This document shows, piece by piece, positions 54,742 to 62,269 of a DNA stretch of 64,000 nucleotides. Location of the stretch: the NCBI RefSeq assembly GCF_024346395.1, contig NZ_JAGQCW010000009.1, forward strand, positions 1 to 64,000, read 5' to 3'. The notes beneath the pieces were generated by a model. That model saw only the letters and a list, made by a program, of their open reading frames with translations, was not told the origin of the DNA and ran no database searches. Made by a program: the position numbers and the translations under genes. Origin of the DNA: Cyanobium sp. AMD-g. GTDB taxonomy: Bacteria; Cyanobacteriota; Cyanobacteriia; PCC-6307; Cyanobiaceae. Each line of letters opens with the position of its first letter. Position 1 is the stretch's first letter.

Positions 54742-55704
54742 ATGGGTAAGAAAGACAAAAGTGGTGCCAAGGTCAAGGCCGAAAAGCCCAAGGCGCTGAG
54801 CGGCAAGGGCAAGTCCGAAAAGAAATCCGGCAATGCTCACCGATCCGGCGGGATCATTGAGGCGGATCTCTACTCCCCCTCTCCCTTTTTCGACGACCTC
54901 GCCATCCATTCAGAAGGCCGTCCCCCCAAGCTGGACCGGAAGTTCTACGAGAAGGAACTGGCCCGGCTGCAGGTGGAGCTCGTCAAGATGCAGTACTGGG
55001 TGAAACATGTGGGCTACCGCATGATCCTGCTGTTCGAAGGCCGTGACGCCGCCGGCAAGGGCGGCACCATCAAACGGATCACCGAGCCCCTGAATCCCCG
55101 CGGCTGCAACGTGGTGGCCCTGGGCACCCCATCCGACCAGCAGAAGTCCCAGTGGTACTTCCAGCGTTATGTCGAGAACTTCCCTTCAGCCGGGGAGATC
55201 GTGCTCTTCGACCGCAGTTGGTACAACCGGGCCGGCGTTGAGAAGGTGATGGGCTTCTGCGCGCCGGAGCAGGTGGACGAGTTCATGCTGTCCTGCCCGG
55301 AATTCGAGCGCATGCTCGTGCGCAGCGGCATCACCCTGATCAAGTACTGGTTCTCCGTCAGCGACGATGAGCAGGAGATCCGTTTTCGCTCCCGTCTCGA
55401 GGATCCGGCCCGGCGCTGGAAGCTCAGCCCGATGGATCTGGAATCCCGCGATCGCTGGGTGGAGTTCTCCCGGGCCAAGGACGAGATGTTCGCCCACACC
55501 AACATCCCGGAGGCCCCCTGGTTCACCGTCGAGGCCAACGACAAGCGTCGGGCCAGGCTCAACTGCATCCGTCACCTGCTCAGCAAGGTCCCCTATGAGG
55601 ACATGACCCCGGCCGCCATCGAGTTGCCCCCCCGCAAGAGCGGCGGCGACTACCAGCGGCCCCCGATGAACGAGCAGTTCTTCGTCCCTAACGCTTACCC
55701 CTGA
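54742..55704 (+). CDS. ppk2: polyphosphate kinase 2
   Basis: 320 residues from ATG 54742. A lysine-rich leader (about 1-40) is followed by the PPK2 core: Walker A LFEGRDAAGKGGTIKRI, NPRGCNVVALGTPSDQQ, Walker-B-like FDRSWYNRAGVEKVMGF and the lid segment. PPK2 uses polyphosphate to phosphorylate nucleoside di- or monophosphates. With the CHAD and PhoBR genes at 8-12 kb, the strain shows a polyphosphate economy. The 3' end overlaps the CPBP gene on the other strand by 10 bases. Confidence 0.94.
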   Translation: MGKKDKSGAKVKAEKPKALSGKGKSEKKSGNAHRSGGIIEADLYSPSPFFDDLAIHSEGRPPKLDRKFYEKELARLQVELVKMQYWVKHVGYRMILLFEGRDAAGKGGTIKRITEPLNPRGCNVVALGTPSDQQKSQWYFQRYVENFPSAGEIVLFDRSWYNRAGVEKVMGFCAPEQVDEFMLSCPEFERMLVRSGITLIKYWFSVSDDEQEIRFRSRLEDPARRWKLSPMDLESRDRWVEFSRAKDEMFAHTNIPEAPWFTVEANDKRRARLNCIRHLLSKVPYEDMTPAAIELPPRKSGGDYQRPPMNEQFFVPNAYP

Positions 55705-58082
55705 ATCCCCTGGCCAAGCCGCCGTCGGCCCCCCAGCAGCTCCAGCCAGATCAGCACCACCAGCCAGTGGATCAGCACCGGCGGCCAGATCGAGCCGGTG
55801 GCGAGGTAAGCGATCACGCAAACCACTCCCATCAAACTGGCCAGAAGCAGAAAGCGCCCGTCATCGAACAGGTGCCGTCCCTGGGGATACCAGAGCCTGC
55901 CGGCCAGGGGATGCCAGGCCACGAACAACCCCACACTCAGAGCCCCCCAGGCGAGGCTGTTCCAGACGCCAAGACCTTCGAGCGGGTGCGGCATCAGGGC
56001 CGCACGGAACAGGGTTTCTTCGATCAGGGAAGGGGTCAGCAGCAGCACGATCGCCTGACGCACCACCACCATGGGACGTAGCCTCGGCCGCTGCGCCGAC
56101 AGGAATCCCGTGCCACGGCCCAGGGCCAGGGCGACGGCGGCATAGGCCCCCAGCAGCAGGGCGCCCAAGGCCAGCCCGCGACCCGTCAGGGGGGCGAAGT
56201 AGGCATCCATCAGTCGGGGCAGGACCACCCCCACCAGGGGCAACTGGCCCAGCAACTGGGTTGGAGCCAGGGGGGCCAGGCGCTCGTCGACCCCGGGAAG
56301 TTGGTTGGTGCGCACCAGACGCAGGCGGTCGCCATGGCGCAGGAACACCCCGGCCATCTCATCGTGGGCCCGGCGGGGCAGCATGGAGCGCCAGCTGAGC
56401 ACCCCGTCCCACAGGCTGCGGCTGGTCTGGAACCGGTCCTGGCCATCGCCAGGGTTGTCCATGAGCGAGGCGTTGTGGCGCCAGTCCTCGCGCACCATGC
56501 CGAAGGGGGTCAGCAGGGCATTGAGGGACTGCGCCAGCGACGCCAGCCGGGGCAGGTCCCGGCCGTCCAGCTCCCGGCGACGGCGGCGCAGCTGGTCGAT
56601 GGCGATCCAGAGGGCCTGGCTGGAATCCTGCACGCAGGAGATGGCCGGACTGACCAGGGACACTCCGCTGCCGTCGCCGCTGCGGTAGCGGGCCATCAGC
56701 ACCTCCGCCTGGATCGCCAGTTCCTCCAGCAGCACCGGCTCGGTGCGCACCAGCACGTCGGAGATCGGACGGGTACCCAGCCAGCCGCGTTGGAGGTTGC
56801 CGGTGTAGGCACTCCAGTCCTGGCTGCCGGAGACGATGCCGTTGGGGTTGTTGGCGTAGATCTGGTGGTAGCGCAACTCGAAACGGGGCTGGCCCGTGAA
56901 GGGGTCGATCACCACCCGGGCGGCGCCGAAGGCGAAATGGCCCGTGACCGTGAAACCGCTGATCGGCTCGCCGTCGGGGCCACCGATGCCACCGAAGTTG
57001 TGGATCACCAGGGAGCGGTCGCCGGGCTGCCACGGGGTCTGGGCACCACCGGGGAGCAGGTCGACCCGGTTGACGCGGCCGCGGCGGGTCTGGTCGGCAC
57101 TCCAGTTGACCCGGCTGATGTGGTCCAGCCCGGCGGTGGTGCCCCGCAGGAGCTGGTCGCTCGCCAGGGAGGTGAGCCGGCGGGGCTCCAGGGCCTGGGC
57201 CGTGAAGGTGCCGGCGCTATCCGGGGCTCCGTAGAGGTACCAGCCGTCGGCGCCCGCAGGCGTCTCCAGCAGCCCCTCCGGATCGAAGAAGCGCCGGCCG
57301 TGGCGATCGGGTGGCTGGCGGGGCAGCCTGACGGTCTCGATGGCGCCGCTGAAGCCGCCCCGGAGCCGGTCGTAATGCTGCACCCGGAAACGCTCAGGCT
57401 CGGCAGGATCACGGGAGCGCAGCTGCACCAGGCCCACCCAGCGGCCGGTGCTCTGCAGCGGCGGACGGCCGATGCGCAACACGGGCTCCCCGTCCCGCCG
57501 CTCGAGCTGCACCGCCTCCAGCGCCACGGTGATGTCGTCGTGGGGGTGGGCTCCGGCCAGGGACTGCAGCGGCCCCACGTCAGCGCGGCCGTTGAGCCGG
57601 GTGGGAACCACATTGCCCTGCTGGGCCGCCAGGCGGGCCTCGGCCCCGAGCAGCACCGGCGTTCGCACGTTGCCCACCAGGGCTTGCAGCTTCGGGTCGT
57701 CCAGCCAGCCCAGACGCAGACGCCGGCCGATCAGGTCGTCATGGCCGGCCGGGGCCTGCTCCACCTCCAGCCACACCCAGTCTTCGCCGCCCTGGGCCAT
57801 GGCGGCGGCAGGGGGGAGAATCAGCCGCCCAAACCAGTCGCCGTGGGGGCGGTAAAGGGCCGGGTCCGGCCGACGCTCCAAGGGGTAGTGCGCCGGACGG
57901 TTGAAGGGGGCGCGCCAGGCCAGGTCATAGCTGGTGGGGGGTGGCGGCCCCGGCTGGGCCAGGGCGGCCCTGGCCAGGGGCAGGAACAGCAGCGCCAGGG
58001 CGGCGATGGCCAGCAGGAAGGCAGGCCAGCGGCGGAGGTGCTGGGGACGCCGCCTCAGCTCTGGCAGTGGCAGGGGAAACAA
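55695..58082 (-). CDS. CPBP-family intramembrane protease with large N-terminal region
   Basis: 795 residues. One N-terminal membrane helix (about 17-43) is followed by about 480 residues of soluble, beta-rich region, a helical linker, and a C-terminal multi-helix membrane domain. The CPBP motifs are SLIEETLFRAAL (EExxxR), then a histidine in FVAWHPLAG and HWLV near the end. This places it among Abi/CaaX-type proteases. Standard CPBP proteins are 200-300 residues, so the large domain, possibly periplasmic, is unusual. Function unknown; the next gene is a rhomboid protease 4 bases upstream. Confidence 0.82.
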   Translation of the reverse strand: MFPLPLPELRRRPQHLRRWPAFLLAIAALALLFLPLARAALAQPGPPPPTSYDLAWRAPFNRPAHYPLERRPDPALYRPHGDWFGRLILPPAAAMAQGGEDWVWLEVEQAPAGHDDLIGRRLRLGWLDDPKLQALVGNVRTPVLLGAEARLAAQQGNVVPTRLNGRADVGPLQSLAGAHPHDDITVALEAVQLERRDGEPVLRIGRPPLQSTGRWVGLVQLRSRDPAEPERFRVQHYDRLRGGFSGAIETVRLPRQPPDRHGRRFFDPEGLLETPAGADGWYLYGAPDSAGTFTAQALEPRRLTSLASDQLLRGTTAGLDHISRVNWSADQTRRGRVNRVDLLPGGAQTPWQPGDRSLVIHNFGGIGGPDGEPISGFTVTGHFAFGAARVVIDPFTGQPRFELRYHQIYANNPNGIVSGSQDWSAYTGNLQRGWLGTRPISDVLVRTEPVLLEELAIQAEVLMARYRSGDGSGVSLVSPAISCVQDSSQALWIAIDQLRRRRRELDGRDLPRLASLAQSLNALLTPFGMVREDWRHNASLMDNPGDGQDRFQTSRSLWDGVLSWRSMLPRRAHDEMAGVFLRHGDRLRLVRTNQLPGVDERLAPLAPTQLLGQLPLVGVVLPRLMDAYFAPLTGRGLALGALLLGAYAAVALALGRGTGFLSAQRPRLRPMVVVRQAIVLLLTPSLIEETLFRAALMPHPLEGLGVWNSLAWGALSVGLFVAWHPLAGRLWYPQGRHLFDDGRFLLLASLMGVVCVIAYLATGSIWPPVLIHWLVVLIWLELLGGRRRLGQGIQG

Positions 58083-58086
58083 GTCG

Positions 58087-58668
58087 CTAGCTCCCCCCCT
58101 CGCGGTGGATCGCCAGTGCGGCCAGCAGCCCCCCGGCGAAACCGGAGGCGTGCCCGATCCAGCTCACCCCCGGGGGACTCAGGAAGGGCAACAGGCTGGG
58201 CAGGGCCCCCCCGTAGGCGAACAGGGCCGTGAGCGACAACAGGATGGAAAGTGGGCGACGCTCCAGCCAGCCGATCAGCAGCAGGTAGCCCAGCAGTCCG
58301 TAGATCACCCCTGACAGGCCATGGCTGGCCTGATGCCAGAACAGCCAGACCGGAATGGCCGTGGCGTAGACCCCCAGCCACACGGCCAGATAGTCGCCGC
58401 GGCTCTTGGCCAGCACCAGCCAGGAGAGGGGCAGGAACCAGAGGCTGTTGCTGATCAGGTGCCCGAAACCGCCATGGCTGAAAGGGGCTGTCAGCACGCC
58501 GAGGAAGGCCCCCCCCGGCACCATCGGAAGGTTCCAGCGCCCCCCGAAGACCAGCTGGTCGATGATCTCCTGGACCCAGGGCACCGCCAGGATCAACAGG
58601 GGCAGCACGGCCACACCCTTGAGGTGGGACAGGCTGCGGTCGAGCCGCTGGGCAAGAGATCCGGCCAT
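58087..58668 (-). CDS. rhomboid-family intramembrane serine protease
   Basis: 193 residues, six membrane helices. FSHGGFGHLISNS near 63 has the HxxxxH and N of rhomboid. The catalytic serine is in HGLSG (S119) and the histidine in WIGHASGF (H173). It should cleave membrane proteins within the bilayer. Transcribed just before the CPBP protease; two intramembrane proteases in one operon suggest a shared envelope-processing pathway. Confidence 0.88.
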   Translation of the reverse strand: MAGSLAQRLDRSLSHLKGVAVLPLLILAVPWVQEIIDQLVFGGRWNLPMVPGGAFLGVLTAPFSHGGFGHLISNSLWFLPLSWLVLAKSRGDYLAVWLGVYATAIPVWLFWHQASHGLSGVIYGLLGYLLLIGWLERRPLSILLSLTALFAYGGALPSLLPFLSPPGVSWIGHASGFAGGLLAALAIHREGGS

Positions 58669-58706
58669 GGCCGACGTCGTGGTGGGCAAAGCGTTGCGCG
58701 CCTGTC

Positions 58707-59672
58707 CTAGCCCCTCAGCGGACCGCGCAGCAGCAGCCACCACAGCGGAACCGAGACCAGGGCCAGGGCTGTGCTCCACAGCACCAGAGCCGCCACCGCT
58801 TCCGCCGCCCCCTGCTGCTTGGCAAAGGCACTCTCCTGAAGCCCCACGCCGGCCGCTTCCGTCAACAGCAGCACCGAGACGGCGGTGGGTGCCGCCGCCT
58901 GCAGCACCACCGCATCCCGCAGCAGGGACGGCAATCCCAGCAGGCTGGCCAGCAGCAGCATGGCCAGGGGCAACGCCAGCAGCTTGCCCGCCAGGGCCAC
59001 CCCCAGCCCGGGGGGGCACTCAGGGCTCGGATGGCGACGCCGCAGCACCAGAGCCAGCCGCATCCCGACCATCGCCAGGGCCACCAGCACCACCAGGCGT
59101 GCGGGCCACCACAGCCACTGGGCCAGCGTGGCGCTCCAGGGGGTCTGGTGCACCACCATGGCGAGCCCCAGACCCCGGATGGCCGGGCTGGTGGCCAGGA
59201 CCCGCAGCTGCTGGCGGAGGCTGCCGGCGCGCTGGTCGACCAGCAGCGGACCGAGGCTCCAGGTGATCAGGGTGGCCATCAGATCGAAAGCGATCGTGAA
59301 GCCGATGGCCTCGGCCGGGAGCAGGGCCAGGCCCACAGGAAGTCCCCAGTAGGCCGTGTTGCCCACGATGCAGCCCAGTTGCAGGCTGCCGTTGGGAATC
59401 CGCCGGCGCAGGGCCGGCAGGCGCAGCAGCAGCAGCCCCAGTCCCGAGGCGGCGGCGGCCATCAGCGCCGCCGTGAGCAGGTTGGCCTGGAAGCCCGCGC
59501 GCAGCAGCAGGGCCACCAGGCTGATCGGGATGCCCCATGTCATCAGGGGTGGGGCCAGCCTCCCCGGCAGCCCAGGGAACCGGAGCCCCAGCAACAATCC
59601 GATCCCCAGGGCCGGCACCAGTTCGAGCAGGAAGCGCAGCACCAGCCCTCCCCCAGCTGCCGGACCTCCCAC
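58707..59672 (-). CDS. AEC-family (auxin efflux carrier) transporter
   Basis: 321 residues with about ten hydrophobic helices in two repeats: FLLELVPALGIGLLLGLRFPGLP, GIPISLVALLLRAG, SLQLGCIVGNTAYWGLPVGLALL, LPLAMLLLAS and QAAAPTAVSVLLLTEAAG. The two GNxxxWGLP- and APTA-type segments are the AEC signature. It exports or imports organic acids such as malate or lactate in bacteria, but the substrate here is unknown. It is divergent from the SPFH gene. Confidence 0.85.
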   Translation of the reverse strand: MGGPAAGGGLVLRFLLELVPALGIGLLLGLRFPGLPGRLAPPLMTWGIPISLVALLLRAGFQANLLTAALMAAAASGLGLLLLRLPALRRRIPNGSLQLGCIVGNTAYWGLPVGLALLPAEAIGFTIAFDLMATLITWSLGPLLVDQRAGSLRQQLRVLATSPAIRGLGLAMVVHQTPWSATLAQWLWWPARLVVLVALAMVGMRLALVLRRRHPSPECPPGLGVALAGKLLALPLAMLLLASLLGLPSLLRDAVVLQAAAPTAVSVLLLTEAAGVGLQESAFAKQQGAAEAVAALVLWSTALALVSVPLWWLLLRGPLRG

Positions 59673-59737
59673 GATGGCGGCCCTGGGCCACCAACGCTGC
59701 CTAGGGTCGTGGCACCCCCATGGTTTCCAGGATCCCG

Positions 59738-60541
59738 ATGCAATCCCCCATGCGCTCCGGCGCAGATAACGGCTTCGGCGGCCTCTGGCAGCTGATCTTC
59801 GCCGCCGTGCTGGGAGGACTGGTGCTGCTCACCCAGACGGTGTTCATCGTGCCGGCGGGCAGCGTCGCCGTGGTCACGACCCTCGGCAAGGTCACGGGCG
59901 CGCCCCGGCAGCCGGGGGCCAACTTCAAGGTCCCTCTGGCCCAGAACACCTCCCTCTTCGATGTGCGCACCCAGGTGCGGCCGGAGCAGTTCTCCACCCT
60001 CACCAAGGACCTGCAGGTGATCCAGGCCACCGCGACGGTGAAGTACGCCATGAAGCCCGCCGAGGCGGGTCGCATCTACGAAACGATCGCCACCGACGAC
60101 CAGCAGATCTATCCGCGGGTGATCCAGCCGTCCCTGCTGAAGGCCCTCAAGTCGGTGTTCTCCCAGTACGAACTGGTGACCATCGCCACCGAGTGGAACT
60201 CCATCTCGGAACTGGTGCAGGAGAAGGTGGCTGAAGAGCTGCGCAAATTCGACTACGTGACCGTCCAGGGCCTGGATCTCACCGGCCTGCAGATCGCCGA
60301 GGAGTATCGCGCCGCGATCGAGCAGAAGCAGATCGCCGAACAGCAACTGCTGCGGGCCCAGACAGAGGTTCTGATCGCCGAGCAGGAGGCCAAGCGGTAC
60401 CAGACCCTCAATTCCAGCCTCGACGACCAGGTGCTCTACAAGCTGTTCCTGGATAAGTGGGACGGTCAGACGTCGGTGGTGCCCGCCCTGCCAGGGGCGG
60501 CAGGGGGCGGCAACCCGGTGATTGTCAACGGTCGCCGCTGA
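59738..60541 (+). CDS. prohibitin/SPFH (Band 7) family membrane protein
   Basis: 267 residues from ATG 59738. One N-terminal membrane helix (about 15-35), then SPFH domain VPAGSVAVVTTLGKVTGAPRQPGANFKVPL and DLQVIQATATVKYAMKPAEAGRIYETIA. A coiled-coil tail RAAIEQKQIAEQQLLRAQTEVLIAEQEAKRYQ follows. Such proteins form ring scaffolds in membrane microdomains, the cyanobacterial prohibitin being Phb1-like. The next gene begins 11 bases after its stop. Confidence 0.9.
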   Translation: MQSPMRSGADNGFGGLWQLIFAAVLGGLVLLTQTVFIVPAGSVAVVTTLGKVTGAPRQPGANFKVPLAQNTSLFDVRTQVRPEQFSTLTKDLQVIQATATVKYAMKPAEAGRIYETIATDDQQIYPRVIQPSLLKALKSVFSQYELVTIATEWNSISELVQEKVAEELRKFDYVTVQGLDLTGLQIAEEYRAAIEQKQIAEQQLLRAQTEVLIAEQEAKRYQTLNSSLDDQVLYKLFLDKWDGQTSVVPALPGAAGGGNPVIVNGRR

Positions 60542-60552
60542 ATCCGCCCCCC

Positions 60553-61536
60553 ATGGCTGACGCCATTCTCGACGTGGACCTGCTGGCCTTCGAGCGGGGC
60601 AGCCAACGGGCCAGGGAGGCCGTGGTCGATGGCGTCAGACGCAGTCTGGCCACCGGCTTCGTCTACACCAACAGCGATCTCCCCGTCGATCTGCTGGATT
60701 CCGCGTACGGCCTCCTGAGGCGGTTCTTCGCCCTGGAGGCTGGGGCCAAGCGGCGTTTCCGCGCCCCGGGCGCCAACGGCCAGACCGGCTACACAGAGTT
60801 GCTGGTGGAAACCGCCGCCGGCAGCGCACATCCTGACTGGAAGGAGATGCTGAACTGGTCGGCCCCGTTGCCGCTGGGCCATCCCCTGCGGCGCCGGTTC
60901 CCGGAGCTCTATCCCGAGCAGGTCCTGCCGGAGGCGGCCGTGCCCGGCATCACGGCCCTGCTGGCCGAGTTCCACCGGGCGATCGCCGATCTGCAACGGC
61001 GTTTCCTGCGGGTGATCGCCCTGGGCATGGGCTGCGCGGAAGACTTCTTCGAGGAGATGGTGTCTGAGGCCCCCACTCTCACCCGGGCCCTGCGTTACCC
61101 GCCCATGGCCCAGGCCCCGGCGCAGGGCCATCTCTGGGCGGCGGCCCATGGGGACATCAACCTGATCACCGCCCTGCCGCGGGCCACGGGACCCGGCCTG
61201 CAGGTGCGGGTGGCTGGGGAATGGCTGGAGGCTGCCCCGCCGGAGGGGCGGGTGATCATCAACACGGGGCTGATGCTGGAGCGCCTCTCCAACGGCCGCA
61301 TCCCCACCGGCTGGCACCGGGTGATGGCGCCGGCAGGGGCCACCGATGAGCGCCACAGCGTTGTCCAGTTCTGCCATGCCAGGCCCTGGACAATCCTGGC
61401 TCCGGTGCCGTCCTGTTGCGGGCCCGACCACCCCCAGCGCTACAGCGCCATCCGTGCCGCGGATGCCCTCGAGGAGGTCCTCTACCGCATCAATCTTCTG
61501 GAGAACGGGGTGGCTACTGGTGCAGAGAACGGCTGA
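60553..61536 (+). CDS. 2-oxoglutarate/Fe(II)-dependent oxygenase-like protein (IPNS family)
   Basis: 327 residues from ATG 60553. Iron and 2-oxoglutarate motifs are HGDINLITAL (HxD), distal histidine in GWHRVMAP, and RHSVVQFCH with the arginine. The N-terminal domain is the IPNS/gibberellin-oxidase type (YGLLRRFFALE). It hydroxylates or desaturates small molecules. The substrate is unknown. It probably shares a promoter with the SPFH gene. The 3' end overlaps a minus-strand small gene by 23 bases. Confidence 0.88.
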   Translation: MADAILDVDLLAFERGSQRAREAVVDGVRRSLATGFVYTNSDLPVDLLDSAYGLLRRFFALEAGAKRRFRAPGANGQTGYTELLVETAAGSAHPDWKEMLNWSAPLPLGHPLRRRFPELYPEQVLPEAAVPGITALLAEFHRAIADLQRRFLRVIALGMGCAEDFFEEMVSEAPTLTRALRYPPMAQAPAQGHLWAAAHGDINLITALPRATGPGLQVRVAGEWLEAAPPEGRVIINTGLMLERLSNGRIPTGWHRVMAPAGATDERHSVVQFCHARPWTILAPVPSCCGPDHPQRYSAIRAADALEEVLYRINLLENGVATGAENG

Positions 61537-61789
61537 TCCCGAGTCCCCCCTCGCCCATCAGTTCAACGATCCAGGGGGCCGGAATCCGCTCAATGTCGCC
61601 GGTGTCGATGTTCAGCACCCGGGCGAAGTCCGTCGGGGCTGGGCCACTGAGATCGCAGATCCGGCCGATGAACCAGGGCCGGCCGGCCATGGCCACCACG
61701 GCCAGATGGCCCGGGCGGGCCTCACGGAAGCGCTGGGGGTTGGCCCTCCTGAGGGGTGCCACCGCGGGATCGATCTGACCGGGTGCCAT
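61514..61789 (-). CDS. small conserved-looking hypothetical protein
   Basis: 91 residues from ATG 61789 (an alternative start at 61807 would begin inside the palindrome at 61801). Core GHLAVVAMAGRPWFIGRICDLSGPAPTDFARVLNIDTGDIERIPAPWIVELM. No membrane segment. Family unknown. It starts 12 bases from a LexA-type site, so it may be SOS controlled. Confidence 0.55.
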   Translation of the reverse strand: MAPGQIDPAVAPLRRANPQRFREARPGHLAVVAMAGRPWFIGRICDLSGPAPTDFARVLNIDTGDIERIPAPWIVELMGEGGLGISRSLHQ

Positions 61790-61800
61790 GGTCGAACTCT

Positions 61801-61814
61801 GGTACATCTGTACT
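61801..61814. promoter_or_regulatory. LexA/SOS-box-like sequence GGTACATCTGTACT
   Basis: GGTACATCTGTACT fits the cyanobacterial SOS-box consensus RGTAC-NNN-D-GTWC-B at every position. It lies between a minus-strand small gene (start 61789) and the plus-strand hli gene (start 61879). The nearer gene is the small one. Confidence 0.4.
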
Positions 61815-61878
61815 GTAGCCCGAAAACGCAGTGGTGCCCAGGCGCCGCATAGGGTGAAGGGATTGCGGGGCTGAAACG

Positions 61879-62115
61879 ATGGGCGAAGGCAGCAAGGAAG
61901 GCGGCGAACAGGCGTTTCTCTATGAGCCCATCGAACGCTTCGGGGAAGGGCTGACCACCTCCCGTCCCTGGAACCTCGGTGCGCTGACGGGGGTGGAACG
62001 GCTGAACGGACGGGCGGCGATGCTGGGCTTTGCGGCGGCCCTGATCGGTGAGCAGCTCACCGGTCAGGGCGTCATTGGTCAGCTGGCCCTGATGCTGCGC
62101 TGGCTGCTGGGCTAG
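61879..62115 (+). CDS. hli: high-light-inducible protein (CAB/ELIP/HLIP superfamily)
   Basis: 78 residues. The chlorophyll-binding helix ERLNGRAAMLGFAAALIGEQLTG (about 45-67) contains the generic ExxNGRxAMxGF of HLIPs. The N-terminal half is hydrophilic and a second hydrophobic stretch ends the protein. Hli proteins protect photosystem II and chlorophyll under strong light, in the thylakoid membrane. It is monocistronic-looking before sucrose-phosphate synthase. Confidence 0.93.
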   Translation: MGEGSKEGGEQAFLYEPIERFGEGLTTSRPWNLGALTGVERLNGRAAMLGFAAALIGEQLTGQGVIGQLALMLRWLLG

Positions 62116-62269
62116 GGCAGAGTGGTTGGGCGTCCGACCGCCTGCCCCTGGCCTGGCGATCCACTCCCGATGCATTTGGCCACCACAAATGGCACGGGAG
62201 TCTGCCTGGCAAGCCTCAATGCGGCGATACCTGGTCACACTGGAAGCAAGAAGGAAGGCAACGTGAGGC
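62116..62269. other. 154-base spacer before sucrose-phosphate synthase
   Basis: No gene recognised. It must hold the promoter of the downstream gene. Base composition is lower in GC than neighbours. Confidence 0.4.

Noticed and set aside
56301-58232. 643-residue plus-strand frame
   Set aside because: Shadow of the CPBP gene, whose minus strand shows membrane-protease motifs.
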